A DNA stretch of 64,000 bases. Source: Megachile rotundata. Lineage: Eukaryota; Arthropoda; Insecta; Hymenoptera; Megachilidae. The stretch is from contig NW_027473470.1 of NCBI RefSeq assembly GCF_050947335.1, forward strand, positions 62,001-126,000. The letters are read 5' to 3'. Below the pieces are notes generated by a model, which was not told the DNA's origin, made no database searches, and was given only the letters and a program-made list of their open reading frames with translations. Shown here one piece after another: positions 26,398 through 41,080 of this stretch. The translations under genes were made by a program, and so were the position numbers. How positions within the stretch are numbered: position 1 is the first letter of the stretch; each line of letters opens with the position of its first letter.

Positions 26398-28969
26398 GTA
26401 ATAAGTATAGTAATTGTCGTTCTATCGGTCATATAACTATAATATGGCTAATAATATGAGTTAGATTGATAATAGTGAGTGTAATAAGTACAGTAATTGT
26501 CGTTCTATCGATCATATAAGCATAATATGGTTAATAATATGAGTTAGATTGATAACAGTGAGTGTAATAAGTATAGTAATTGTCGTTCAATCGATCATAT
26601 AAGCATAATATGGCGAATAATATGAGGTAGATTGATGAAAATAAGAGAAATGAGTATAGTAATTGTAGTTCTATCGATCATATCTGCATAATATGATTAA
26701 CAATATGAGTTAGATTGATAATAATAAGAGTAATAAGTATAGTAATTATCATTCTACCGATCATATAAACATAATATGGCTAATAATATGAGTTAGATTG
26801 CGAGCAGTGAGTGTAATAAGTATAGTAATTGTCGTTCTATCGATCATATAAGCATAATATGGCTAATAATATGAGTTAGATTGATAATAATAAGAGAAAT
26901 AAGTATAGTAATTGTCGTTCTATCGATCATACAAGCATAATATGGCTAATAATATGAGTTAGATTGATAATAATAAGTGTAATAAGTATAGTAATTATCG
27001 TTCTATCGATCATATCTGCATAACATGATTAATAATATGAGTTAGATTGATAATAGTGAGTGTAATAAGTATAGTAATTGTCGTACTATCGATCATATAA
27101 GCATAATATGGCTAATAATATGAGTTAGATTGATAATAATAAGAGTAATGAGTATAGTAATTGTCGTTCTATCGATCATATCTGCATAATATGGTTAATA
27201 ATATGAGTTGGATCGATAACAGTGAGTGTAATAAGTATAGTAATTGTCGTTCTATCGATCATATAAGCACAATATGGATAATAATATGAGTTATATTGAT
27301 AATAATAAGAGTAATGAGTATAGTAATTTTCGTTCTATCGATCATATAAGCATAATATGGCTAATAATATGAGTTAGATTGATAATAATAAGAGTAATGA
27401 GTGCAGTAATTGTCGCCCAACGATCATATAAGAATAACATGGTTAATAATCTCAGTTAGATTGATAATAGTGAGTGTAATAAGTATAGTAATTGTCGTTC
27501 TATCGGTCATATCTGCATAATATGATTAATAATATGAGTTAGATTGATAATAATAAGAGTAGTAAGTATAGTAATTGTCGTTCTATCGATCATATCTGCA
27601 TACCATGGCTAATAAGATGAGTTCCATTGATAATAATAAGAGTAATAAGTGTAGTAATTGTCGTTCTATCGATCATACCTGCATAACATGGTTAATAATA
27701 TGAGTTAGATTGATAATAATAAGAGTAATAAGTATAGTAATTATCATTCTACCGATCATATAAACATAATATGGCTAATAATATGAGTTAGATTGATAGC
27801 AGTGAGTGTAATAAGTATAGTAATTGTCGTTCTATCGGTCATATAACCATAATATGGCTAATAATATGAGTTAGATTGATAACAGTGAGTGTAATAAGTA
27901 TAGTAATTGTCGTTCTATCGATCATATAAGCATAATATGGCGAATAATATGAGGTAGATTGATAAAAATAAGAGTAATGAGTATAGTAATTGTAGTTCTA
28001 TCGATCATATCTGCATAATATGATTAATAATATGAGTTAGATTGATAATAATAAGAGTAATAAGTATAGTAATTGTCGTTCTATCGATCATATCTGCATA
28101 CCATGGCTAATAATATGAGTTCCATTGATAATAATAAGAGTAATAAGTGTAGTAATTGTCGTTCTATCGATCATACCTGCACAACATGGTTAATAATATG
28201 AGTTAGATTGATAATAGTGAGTGTAATAAGTATAGTAATTGTCGTTCTATCGATCATATAAGCATAATATGGCTAATAATATGAGTTAGATTGATAGCAG
28301 TGAGTGTAATATGTATAGTAATTGTCGTTCTATCGATCATATAAGCATAATATGGCTAATAATATGAGTTAGATTGATAATAGTGAGTGTAATAAGTATA
28401 GTAATTGTCGTTCTATCGATCATATAAGCATAATATGGCTAATAATATGAGTTAGATTGATAATAATAAGAGTAATGAGTATAGTAATTGTCGTTCTATC
28501 GATCACATCTGCATAATATGGTTAATAATATGAGTTGGATTGATAACAGTGAGTCTAATAAGTATAGTAATTGTCGTTCTATCGATCATATAAGCATAAT
28601 ATGGCTAATAATATGAGTTAGATTGATAGCAGTGAGTGTAATAAGTATAGTAATTGTCGTTCTATCGATCATATAAGCATAATATGGCGAATAATATGAG
28701 GTAGATTGATAATAATAAGAGAAATAAGTATAGTAATTGTCGTTCTATCGATCATATCAGCATAATATGGCTATTAATATGAGTTTGATTGATAACAGTG
28801 AGTGTAATAAGTATAGTAATTGTCGTTCTATCGATCATATAAGCATAATATGGCGAATAATATGAGTTAGATTGATAGCAGTGAGTGTAATAAGTATAGT
28901 AATTGTCGTTCTATCGATCATATAAGCATAATATGGCTAATAATATGAGTTAGATTGATAATAATAAGA
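26316..28969 (+). repeat. Short B HOR, amplified copy 1 (32 monomers, 2654 bp)
   Basis: C1 at 26316, C2 at 27394, junction monomer as in 17604. It is followed without interruption by two further copies, the second complete and the third complete for about 25 monomers. By eye it agrees with the third copy at each site where the second copy has a private change. Confidence 0.93.
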
Positions 28970-31623
28970 GTAATGAGTGCAGTAATTGTCGCCCAACGAT
29001 CATATAAGCATAACATGGTTAATAATCTCAGTTAGATTGATAATAGTGAGTGTAATAAGTATAGTAATTGTCGTTCTATCGGTCATATAACTATAATATG
29101 GCTAATAATATGAGTTAGATTGATAATAGTGAGTGTAATAAGTACAGTAATTGTCGTTCTATCGATCATATAAGCATAATATGGTTAATAATATGAGTTA
29201 GATTGATAACAGTGAGTGTAATAAGTATAGTAATTGTCGTTCAATCGATCATATAAGCATAATATGGCGAATAATATGAGGTAGATTGATGAAAATAAGA
29301 GAAATGAGTATAGTAATTGTAGTTCTATCGATCATAACTGCATAATATGATTAACAATATGAGTTAGATTGATAATAATAAGAGTAATAAGTATAGTAAT
29401 TATCATTCTACCGATCATATAAACATAATATGGCTAATAATATGAGTTAGATTGCGAGCAGTGAGTGTAATAAGTATAGTAATTGTCGTTCTATCGATCA
29501 TATAAGCATAATATGGCTAATAATATGAGTTAGATTCATAATAATAAGAGAAATAAGTATAGTAATTGTCGTTCTATCGATCATACAAGCATAATATGGC
29601 TAATAATATGAGTTAGATTGATAATAATAAGTGTAATAAGTATAGTAATTATCGTTCTATCGATCATATCTGCATAACATGATTAATAATATGAGTTAGA
29701 TTGATAATAGTGAGTGTAATAAGTATAGTAATTGTCGTACTATCGATCATATAAGCATAATATGGCTAATAATATGAGTTAGATTGATAATAATAAGAGT
29801 AATGAGTATAGTAATTGTCGTTCTATCGATCATATCTGCATAATATGGTTAATAATATGAGTTGGATCGATAACAGTGAGTGTAATAAGTATAGTAATTG
29901 TCGTTCTATCGATCATATAAGCACAATATGGATAATAATATGAGTTATATTGATAATAATAAGAGTAATGAGTATAGTAATTTTCGTTCTATCGATCATA
30001 TAAGCATAATATGGCTAATAATATGAGTTAGATTGATAATAATAAGAGTAATGAGTGCAGTAATTGTCGCCCAACGATCATATAAGAATAACATGGTTAA
30101 TAATCTCAGTTAGATTGATAATAGTGAGTGTAATAAGTATAGTAATTGTCGTTCTATCGGTCATATCTGCATAATATGATTAATAATATGAGTTAGATTG
30201 ATAATAATAAGAGTAGTAAGTATAGTAATTGTCGTTCTATCGATCATATCTGCATACCATGGCTAATAAGATGAGTTCCATTGATAATAATAAGAGTAAT
30301 AAGTGTAGTAATTGTCGTTCTATCGATCATACCTGCATAACATGGTTAATAATATGAGTTAGATTGATAATAATAAGAGTAATAAGTATAGTAATTATCA
30401 TTCTACCGATCATATAAACATAATATGGCTAATAATATGAGTTAGATTGATAGCAGTGAGTGTAATAAGTATAGTAATTGTCGTTCTATCGGTCATATAA
30501 CCATAATATGGCTAATAATATGAGTTAGATTGATAACAGTGAGTGTAATAAGTATAGTAATTGTCGTTCTATCGATCATATAAGCATAATATGGCGAATA
30601 ATATGAGGTAGATTGATAAAAATAAGAGTAATGAGTATAGTAATTGTAGTTCTATCGATCATATCTGCATAATATGATTAATAATATGAGTTAGATTGAT
30701 AATAATAAGAGTAATAAGTATAGTAATTGTCGTTCTGTCGATCATATCTGCATACCATGGCTAATAATATGAGTTCCATTGATAATAATAAGAGTAATAA
30801 GTGTAGTAATTGTCGTTCTATCGATCATACCTGCACAACATGGTTAATAATATGAGTTAGATTGATAATAGTGAGTGTAATAAGTATAGTAATTGTCGTT
30901 CTATCGATCATATAAGCATAATATGGCTAATAATATGAGTTAGATTGATAGCAGTGAGTGTAATATGTATAGTAATTGTCGTTCTATCGATCATATAAGC
31001 ATAATATGGCTAATAATATGAGTTAGATTGATAATAGTGAGTGTAATAAGTATAGTAATTGTCGTTCTATCGATCATATAAGCATAATATGGCTAATAAT
31101 ATGAGTTAGATTGATAATAATAAGAGTAATGAGTATAGTAATTGTCGTTCTATCGATCACATCTGCATAATATGGTTAATAATATGAGTTGGATTGATAA
31201 CAGTGAGTCTAATAAGTATAGTAATTGTCGTTCTATCGATCATATAAGCATAATATGGCTAATAATATGAGTTACATTGATAGCAGTGAGTGTAATAAGT
31301 ATAGTAATTGTCGTTCTATCGATCATATAAGCATAATATGGCGAATAATATGAGGTAGATTGATAATAATAAGAGAAATAAGTATAGTAATTGTCGTTCT
31401 ATCGATCATATCAGCATAATATGGCTATTAATATGAGTTTGATTGATAACAGTGAGTGTAATAAGTATAGTAATTGTCGTTCTATCGATCATATAAGCAT
31501 AATATGGCGAATAATATGAGTTAGATTGATAGCAGTGAGTGTAATAAGTATAGTAATTGTCGTTCTATCGATCATATAAGCATAATATGGCTAATAATAT
31601 GAGTTAGATTGATAATAATAAGA
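28970..31623 (+). repeat. Short B HOR, amplified copy 2 (32 monomers, 2654 bp)
   Basis: Same monomer order as the preceding copy. Private substitutions seen on reading: CATAACTGC (29337), GATTCATAAT (29537), TTCTGTCG (30737) and GTTACATTG (31275). If these are the only ones, the copies differ at under 0.2% of sites, implying very recent amplification or homogenisation. C2 is at 30048 and the junction monomer at 31043. Confidence 0.93.
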
Positions 31624-33198
31624 GTAATGAGTGCAGTAATTGTCGCCCAACGATCATATAAGCATAACATGGTTAATAATCTCAGTTAGATTGATAATAG
31701 TGAGTGTAATAAGTATAGTAATTGTCGTTCTATCGGTCATATAACTATAATATGGCTAATAATATGAGTTAGATTGATAATAGTGAGTGTAATAAGTACA
31801 GTAATTGTCGTTCTATCGATCATATAAGCATAATATGGTTAATAATATGAGTTAGATTGATAACAGTGAGTGTAATAAGTATAGTAATTGTCGTTCAATC
31901 GATCATATAAGCATAATATGGCGAATAATATGAGGTAGATTGATGAAAATAAGAGAAATGAGTATAGTAATTGTAGTTCTATCGATCATATCTGCATAAT
32001 ATGATTAACAATATGAGTTAGATTGATAATAATAAGAGTAATAAGTATAGTAATTATCATTCTACCGATCATATAAACATAATATGGCTAATAATATGAG
32101 TTAGATTGCGAGCAGTGAGTGTAATAAGTATAGTAATTGTCGTTCTATCGATCATATAAGCATAATATGGCTAATAATATGAGTTAGATTGATAATAATA
32201 AGAGAAATAAGTATAGTAATTGTCGTTCTATCGATCATACAAGCATAATATGGCTAATAATATGAGTTAGATTGATAATAATAAGTGTAATAAGTATAGT
32301 AATTATCGTTCTATCGATCATATCTGCATAACATGATTAATAATATGAGTTAGATTGATAATAGTGAGTGTAATAAGTATAGTAATTGTCGTACTATCGA
32401 TCATATAAGCATAATATGGCTAATAATATGAGTTAGATTGATAATAATAAGAGTAATGAGTATAGTAATTGTCGTTCTATCGATCATATCTGCATAATAT
32501 GGTTAATAATATGAGTTGGATCGATAACAGTGAGTGTAATAAGTATAGTAATTGTCGTTCTATCGATCATATAAGCACAATATGGATAATAATATGAGTT
32601 ATATTGATAATAATAAGAGTAATGAGTATAGTAATTTTCGTTCTATCGATCATATAAGCATAATATGGCTAATAATATGAGTTAGATTGATAATAATAAG
32701 AGTAATGAGTGCAGTAATTGTCGCCCAACGATCATATAAGAATAACATGGTTAATAATCTCAGTTAGATTGATAATAGTGAGTGTAATAAGTATAGTAAT
32801 TGTCGTTCTATCGGTCATATCTGCATAATATGATTAATAATATGAGTTAGATTGATAATAATAAGAGTAGTAAGTATAGTAATTGTCGTTCTATCGATCA
32901 TATCTGCATACCATGGCTAATAAGATGAGTTCCATTGATAATAATAAGAGTAATAAGTGTAGTAATTGTCGTTCTATCGATCATACCTGCATAACATGGT
33001 TAATAATATGAGTTAGATTGATAATAATAAGAGTAATAAGTATAGTAATTATCATTCTACCGATCATATAAACATAATATGGCTAATAATATGAGTTAGA
33101 TTGATAGCAGTGAGTGTAATAAGTATAGTAATTGTCGTTCTATCGGTCATATAACCATAATATGGCTAATAATATGAGTTAGATTGATAACAGTGAGT

Positions 33199-33696
33199 GT
33201 AATAAGTATAGTAATTGTCGTTCTATCGATCATATAAGCATAATATGGCGAATAATATGAGGTAGATTGATAAAAATAAGAGTAATGAGTATAGTAATTG
33301 TAGTTCTATCGATCATATCTGCATAATATGATTAATAATATGAGTTAGATTGATAATAATAAGAGTAATAAGTATAGTAATTGTCGTTCTATCGATCATA
33401 TCTGCATACCATGGCTAATAATATGAGTTCCATTGATAATAATAAGAGTAATAAGTGTAGTAATTGTCGTTCTACCGATCATACCTGCACAACATGGTTA
33501 ATAATATGAGTTAGATTGATAATAGTGAGTGTAATAAGTATAGTAATTGTCGTTCTATCGATCATATAAGCATAATATGGCTAATAATATGAGTTAGATT
33601 GATAGCAGTGAGTGTAATATGTATAGTAATTGTCGTTCTATCGATCATATAAGCATAATATGGCTAATAATATGAGTTAGATTGATAATAGTGAGT
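33199..33696 (+). repeat. Six-monomer block, first copy (498 bp)
   Basis: Runs from the GGCGAAT/GAGGTAG monomer through GTAGTTC, CCATGG, CCTGCACAACATGG and GATAGCAGTGAG to the GTAATATG monomer. This copy has the short-B variant CCTGCACAAC and a private TTCTACCGATC. It is followed at 33697 by a second, non-identical copy. Confidence 0.85.
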
Positions 33697-34194
33697 GTAA
33701 TAAGTATAGTAATTGTCGTTCTATCGATCATATAAGCATAATATGGCGAATAATATGAGGTAGATTGATAAAAATAAGAGTAATGAGTATAGTAATTGTA
33801 GTTCTATCGATCATATCTGCATAATATGATTAATAATATGAGTTAGATTGATAATAATAAGAGTAATAAGTATAGTAATTGTCGTTCTATCGATCATATC
33901 TGCATACCATGGCTAATAATATGAGTTCCATTGATAATAATAAGAGTAATAAGTGTAGTAATTGTCGTTCTATCGATCATACCTGCATAACATGGTTAAT
34001 AATATGAGTTAGATTGATAATAGTGAGTGTAATAAGTATAGTAATTGTCGTTCTATCGATCATATAAGCATAATATGGCTAATAGTATGAGTTAGATTGA
34101 TAGCAGTGAGTGTAATATGTATAGTAATTGTCGTTCTATCGATCATATAAGCATAATATGGCTAATAATATGAGTTAGATTGATAATAGTGAGT
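33697..34194 (+). repeat. Six-monomer block, second copy from another B variant
   Basis: Same monomer order as 33199-33696, but carrying CCTGCATAACATGG and CTAATAGTATGAG, which belong to long module Y contexts elsewhere (for example 22.1 kb and 42.7 kb). The duplication is therefore a switch between HOR variants, not a simple copy. After it, a long module Y continues (CGGTCATATAACC, TTATTTCG near 34304). Confidence 0.82.
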
Positions 34195-35522
34195 GTAATA
34201 AGTATAGTAATTGTCGTTCTATCGGTCATATAACCATAATATGGCTAATAATATGAGTTAGATTGATAATAGTGAGTGTAATAAGTATAGTAATTGTCGT
34301 TATTTCGATCATATAAGCATAATATGGCTAATAATATGAGTTAGATTGATAATAATAAGAGTAATGAGTATAGTAATTGTCGCTCTATCGATCATATCTG
34401 CATAATATGGTTAATAATATGAATTAGATTGATAATAATTAGAATAATAAGTATAGTAATTATCATTCTACCGATCATATAAACATAATATGGTTAATAA
34501 TATGAGTTAGATTGATAGCAGTAAGTGTAATAAGTATAGTAATTGTCGTTCTATCGATCATATAAGCATAATATGGCTAATAATATGAGTTAGATTGATA
34601 ATAATAAGAGAAATAAGTATAGTAATTGTCGTTCTATCGATCATATAAGCATAATATGGCTAATAATATGAGTTAGATTGATAATAATAAGAGTAATGAG
34701 TATAGTAATTGTCGTTCTATCGATCATATAAGCATAATATGGCTAATAATATGAGTTAGATTGATAATAATAAGAGTAATGAGTATAGTAATTGTCGTTC
34801 TATCGATCATATAAGCATAACATGGCTAATAATATGAGTTCCATTGATAATAATAAGAGTAATAAGTATAGTAATTGTCGGTCTATCGATCATATCTGCA
34901 TAACATGGTTAATAATATGAGTTAGATTGATAATAGTGAGTGTAATAAGTATAGTAATTGTCGTTCTATCGATCATATAAGCATAATATGGCTAATAATA
35001 TGAGTTAGATTGATAACAGTGAGTGTAATAAGTATAGTAATTGTCGTTCTATCGATCATATAAGCATAATGTGGCGAATAGTATGAGGTAGATTGATAAA
35101 AATAAGAGTAATGAGTATAGTAATTGTAGTTCTATCGATCATATCTGCATAATATGATTAACAATATGAGTTAGATTGATAATAATAAGAGTAATAAGTA
35201 TAGTAATTATCATTCTACCGATCATATAAACATAATATGGCTAATAATATGAGTTAGATTGATAGCAGTGAGTGTAATAAGTATAGTAATTGTCGTTCTA
35301 TCGATCATATAAGCATAATATGGCTAATAATATGAGTTAGATTGATAACAGTGAGTGTAATAAGTATAGTAATTGTCAATCTATCGATCATATAAGCATA
35401 ATATGGCGAATAATATGAGGTAGATTGATAAAAATAAGAGTAATGAGTATAGTAATTGTAGTTCTATCGATCATATCTGCATAATATGATTAATAATATG
35501 AGTTAGATTGATAATAATAAGA

Positions 35523-35605
35523 GTAATAAGTATAGTAATTGTCGTTCTATCGATCATATAAGCATAATATGGCTAATAATATGAGTTAGATTGATAATAA
35601 TAAGT
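35523..35605 (+). repeat. Y-to-X junction monomer
   Basis: Follows the GATTAATAAT monomer of module Y and has an ordinary 5' part, but its tail is AATAATAAGTG. That tail is typical of the CATACAAGC monomer of module X. The next monomers are the X series TTATCG, CGTACTATCG, TTGGATCG, CACAATATGGATAAT and TTTTCG, then C2 at 36021. Y and X share the TTATCG-CGTACT-TTGG trio, giving homology for the switch. Confidence 0.82.
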
Positions 35606-38600
35606 GTAATAAGTATAGTAATTATCGTTCTATCGATCATATCTGCATAACATGATTAATAATATGAGTTAGATTGATAATAGTGAGTGTAATAAGTATA
35701 GTAATTGTCGTACTATCGATCATATAAGCATAATATGGCTAATAATATGAGTTAGATTGATAATAATAAGAGTAATGAGTATAGTAATTGTCGTTCTATC
35801 GATCATATCTGCATAATATGGTTAATAATATGAGTTGGATCGATAACAGTGAGTGTAATAAGTATAGTAATTGTCGTTCTATCGATCATATAAGCACAAT
35901 ATGGATAATAATATGAGTTATATTGATAATAATAAGAGTAATGAGTATAGTAATTTTCGTTCTATCGATCATATAAGCATAATATGGCTAATAATATGAG
36001 TTAGATTGATAATAATAAGAGTAATGAGTGCAGTAATTGTCGCCCAACGATCATATAAGCATAACATGGTTAATAATCTCAGTTAGATTGATAATAGTGA
36101 GTGTAATAAGTATAGTAATTGTCGTTCTATCGGTCATATCTGCATAATATGATTAATAATATGAGTTAGATTGATAATAATAAGAGTAGTAAGTATAGTA
36201 ATTGTCGTTCTATCGATCATATCTGCATACCATGGCTAATAAGATGAGTTCCGTTGATAATAATAAGAGTAATAAGTGTAGTAATTGTCGTTCTATCGAT
36301 CATACCTGCATAACATGGTTAATAATATGAGTTAGATTGATAATAATAAGAGTAATAAGTATAGTAATTATCATTCTACCGATCATATAAACATAATATG
36401 GCTAATAATATGAGTTAGATTGATAGCAGTGAGTGTAATAAGTATAGTAATTGTCGTTCTATCGGTCATATAACCATAATATGGCTAATAATATGAGTTA
36501 GATTGATAACAGTGAGTGTAATAAGTATAGTAATTGTCGTTCTATCGATCATATAAGCATAATATGGCGAATAATATGAGGTAGATTGATAAAAATAAGA
36601 GTAATGAGTATAGTAATTGTAGTTCTATCGATCATATCTGCATAATATGATTAATAATATGAGTTAGATTGATAATAATAAGAGTAATAAGTATAGTAAT
36701 TGTCGTTCTATCGATCATATCTGCATACCATGGCTAATAATATGAGTTCCATTGATAATAATAAGAGTAATAAGTGTAGTAATTGTCGTTCTATCGATCA
36801 TACCTGCATAACATGGTTAATAATATGAGTTAGATTGATAATAGTGAGTGTAATAAGTATAGTAATTGTCGTTCTATCGATCATATAAGCATAATATGGC
36901 TAATAATATGAGTTAGATTGATAGCAGTGAGTGTAATATGTATAGTAATTGTCGTTCTATCGATCATATAAGCATAATATGGCTAATAATATGAGTTAGA
37001 TTGATAATAGTGAGTGTAATAAGTATAGTAATTGTCGTTCTATCGGTCATATAACCATAATATGGCTAATAATATGAGTTAGATTGATAATAGTGAGTGT
37101 AATAAGTATAGTAATTGTCGTTATTTCGATCATATAAGCATAATATGGCTAATAATATGAGTTAGATTGATAATAATAAGAGTAATGAGTATAGTAATTG
37201 TCGCTCTATCGATCATATCTGCATAATATGGTTAATAATATGAATTAGATTGATAATAATAAGAATAATAAGTATAGTAATTATCATTCTACCGATCATA
37301 TAAACATAATATGGTTAATAATATGAGTTAGATTGATAGCAGTAAGTGTAATAAGTATAGTAATTGTCGTTCTATCGATCATATAAGCATAATATGGCTA
37401 ATAATATGAGTTAGATTGATAATAATAAGAGAAATAAGTATAGTAATTGTCGTTCTATCGATCATATAAGCATAATATGGCTAATAATATGAGTTAGATT
37501 GATAATAATAAGAGTAATGAGTATAGTAGTTGTCGTTCTATCGATCATATAAGCATAATATGGCTAATAATATGAGTTAGATTGATAATAATAAGAGTAA
37601 TGAGTATAGTAATTGTCGTTCTATCGATCATATAAGCATAACATGGCTAATAATATGAGTTCCATTGATAATAATAAGAGTAATAAGTATAGTAATTGTC
37701 GGTCTATCGATCATATCTGCATAACATGGTTAATAATATGAGTTAGATTGATAATAGTGAGTGTAATAAGTATAGTAATTGTCGTTCTATCGATCATATA
37801 AGCATAATATGGCTAATAATATGAGTTAGATTGATAACAGTGAGTGTAATAAGTATAGTAATTGTCGTTCTATCGATCATATAAGCATAATGTGGCGAAT
37901 AGTATGAGGTAGATTGATAAAAATAAGAGTAATGAGTATAGTAATTGTAGTTCTATCGATCATATCTGCATAATATGATTAACAATATGAGTTAGATTGA
38001 TAATAATAAGAGTAATAAGTATAGTAATTATCATTCTACCGATCATATAAACATAATATGGCTAATAATATGAGTTAGATTGATAGCAGTGAGTGTAATA
38101 AGTATAGTAATTGTCGTTCTATCGATCATATAAGCATAATATGGCTAATAATATGAGTTAGATTGATAACAGTGAGTGTAATAAGTATAGTAATTGTCAA
38201 TCTATCGATCATATAAGCATAATATGGCGAATAATATGAGGTAGATTGATAAAAATAAGAGTAATGAGTATAGTAATTGTAGTTCTATCGATCATATCTG
38301 CATAATATGATTAATAATATGAGTTAGATTGATAATAATAAGAGTAATAAGTATAGTAATTGTCGTTCTATCGATCATATAAGCATAATATGGCTAATAA
38401 TATGAGTTAGAATGTTAATAATAAGAGTAATAAGTATAGTAATTATCGTTCTATCGATCATATCTGCATAACATGATTAATAATATGAGTTAGATTGATA
38501 ATAGTGAGTGTAATAAGTATAGTAATTGTCGTACTATCGATCATATAAGCATAATATGGCTAATAATATGAGTTAGATTGATAATAATAAGAGTAATGAG

Positions 38601-40914
38601 TATAGTAATTGTCGTTCTATCGATCACATCTGCATAATATGGTTAATAATATGAGTTGGATTGATAACAGTGAGTCTAATAAGTATAGTAATTGTCGTTC
38701 TATCGATCATATAAGCATAATATGGCTAATAATATGAGTTAGATTGATAGCAGTGAGTGTAATAAGTATAGTAATTGTCGTTCTATCGATCATATAAGCA
38801 TAATATGGCGAATAATATGAGGTAGATTGATAATAATAAGAGAAATAAGTATAGTAATTGTCGTTCTATCGATCATATCAGCATAATATGGCTATTAATA
38901 TGAGTTAGATTGATAACAGTGAGTGTAATAAGTATAGTAATTGTCGTTCTATCGATCATATAAGCATAATATGGCGAATAATATGAGTTAGATTGATAGC
39001 AGTGAGTGTAATAAGTATAGTAATTGTCGTTCTATCGATCATATAAGCATAATATGGCTAATAATATGAGTTAGATTGATAATAATAAGAGTAATGAGTG
39101 CAGTAATTGTCGCCCAACGATCATATAAGCATAACATGGTTAATAATCTCAGTTAGATTGATAATAGTGAGTGTAATAAGTATAGTAATTGTCGTTCTAT
39201 CGGTCATATAACTATAATATGGCTAATAATATGAGTTAGATTGATAATAGTGAGTGTAATAAGTACAGTAATTGTCGTTCTATCGATCATATAAGCATAA
39301 TATGGTTAATAATATGAGTTAGATTGATAACAGTGAGTGTAATAAGTATAGTAATTGTCGTTCAATCGATCATATAAGCATAATATGGCGAATAATATGA
39401 GGTAGATTGATAAAAATAAGAGAAATGAGTATAGTAATTGTAGTTCTATCGATCATATCTGCATAATATGATTAACAATATGAGTTAGATTGATAATAAT
39501 AAGAGTAATAAGTATAGTAATTATCATTCTACCTATCATATAAACATAATATGGCTAATAATATGAGTTAGATTGCGAGCAGTGAGTGTAATAAGTATAG
39601 TAATTGTCGTTCTATCGATCATATAAGCATAATATGGCTAATAATATGAGTTAGATTGATAATAATAAGAGAAATATGTATAGTAATTGTCGTTCTATCG
39701 ATCATACAAGCATAATATGGCTAATAATATGAGTTAGATTGATAATAATAAGTGTAATAAGTATAGTAATTATCGTTCTATCGATCATATCTGCATAACA
39801 TGATTAATAATATGAGTTAGATTGATAATAGTGAGTGTAATAAGTATAGTAATTGTCGTACTATCGATCATATAAGCATAATATGGCTAATAATATGAGT
39901 TAGATTGATAATAATAAGAGTAATGAGTATAGTAATTGTCGTTCTATCGATCATATCTGCATAATATGGTTAATAATATGAGTTGGATCGATAACAGTGA
40001 GTGTAATAAGTATAGTAATTGTCGTTCTATCGATCATATAAGCACAATATGGATAATAATATGAGTTAGATTGATAATAATAAGAGTAATGAGTATAGTA
40101 TTTTTCGTTCTATCGATCATATAAGCATAATATGGCTAATAATATGAGTTAGATTGATAATAATAAGAGTAATGAGTGCAGTAATTGTCGCCCAACGATC
40201 ATATAAGCATAACATGGTTAATAATCTCAGTTAGATTGATAAGAGTGAGTGTAATAAGTATAGTAATTGTCGTTCTATCGGTCATATCTGCATAATATGA
40301 TTAATAATATGAGTTAGATTGATAATAATAAGAGTAATAAGTATAGTAATTGTCGTTCTATCGATCATATCTGCATACCATGGCTAATAAGATGAGTTCC
40401 ATTGATAATAATAAGAGTAATAAGTGTAGTAATTGTCGTTCTATCGATCATACCTGCATAACATGGTTAATAATATGAGTTAGATTGATAATAATAAGAG
40501 TAATAAGTATAGTAATTATCATTCTACCGATCATATAAACATAATATGGCTAATAATATGAGTTAGATTGATAGCAGTGAGTGTAATAAGTATAGTAATT
40601 GTCGTTCTATCGGTCATATAACCATAATATGGCTAATAATATGAGTTAGATTGATAACAGTGAGTGTAATAAGTATAGTAATTGTCGTTCTATCGATCAT
40701 ATAAGCATAATATGGCGAATAATATGAGGTAGATTGATAAAAATAAGAGTAATGAGTATAGTAATTGTAGTTCTATCGATCATATCTGCATAATATGATT
40801 AATAATATGAGTTAGATTGATAATAATAAGAGTAATAAGTATAGTAATTGTCGTTCTATCGATCATATCTGCATACCATGGCTAATAATATGAGTTCCAT
40901 TGATAATAATAAGA

Positions 40915-40997
40915 GTAATGAGTATAGTAATTGTAGTTCTATCGATCATATCTGCATAATATGATTAATAATATGAGTTAGATTGATAATAATAAGA
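40915..40997 (+). repeat. Junction monomer upstream of Z
   Basis: A CCATGG/GAGTTCC monomer is normally followed by GTGTAGTAATTG with CATACCTGC. Here it is followed by GTAATGAGTATAG with GTAGTTC and an AATAATAAGAAT tail, then TTATCATTCTACC and module Z. The switch is in register at the monomer start. Confidence 0.82.
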
Positions 40998-41080
40998 ATA
41001 ATAAGTATAGTAATTATCATTCTACCGATCATATAAACATAATATGGCTAATAATATGAGTTAGATTGATAGCAGTGAGT

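Larger units (their letters stand above)
31624..39090 (+). repeat. Composite B interval, 90 monomers (7467 bp)
   Basis: Starts as a third short B HOR (C2 at 32702; private TTCTACCGATC at 33475). It departs at 33697 by repeating six monomers of another B variant, proceeds into a long module Y, and jumps at 35523 into the last monomers of module X. It then passes a second C2 (36021) and a full 37-monomer C2-C1 stretch to 39091. Landmark spacings 13 + 40 + 37 monomers account for the length exactly. Confidence 0.88.
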
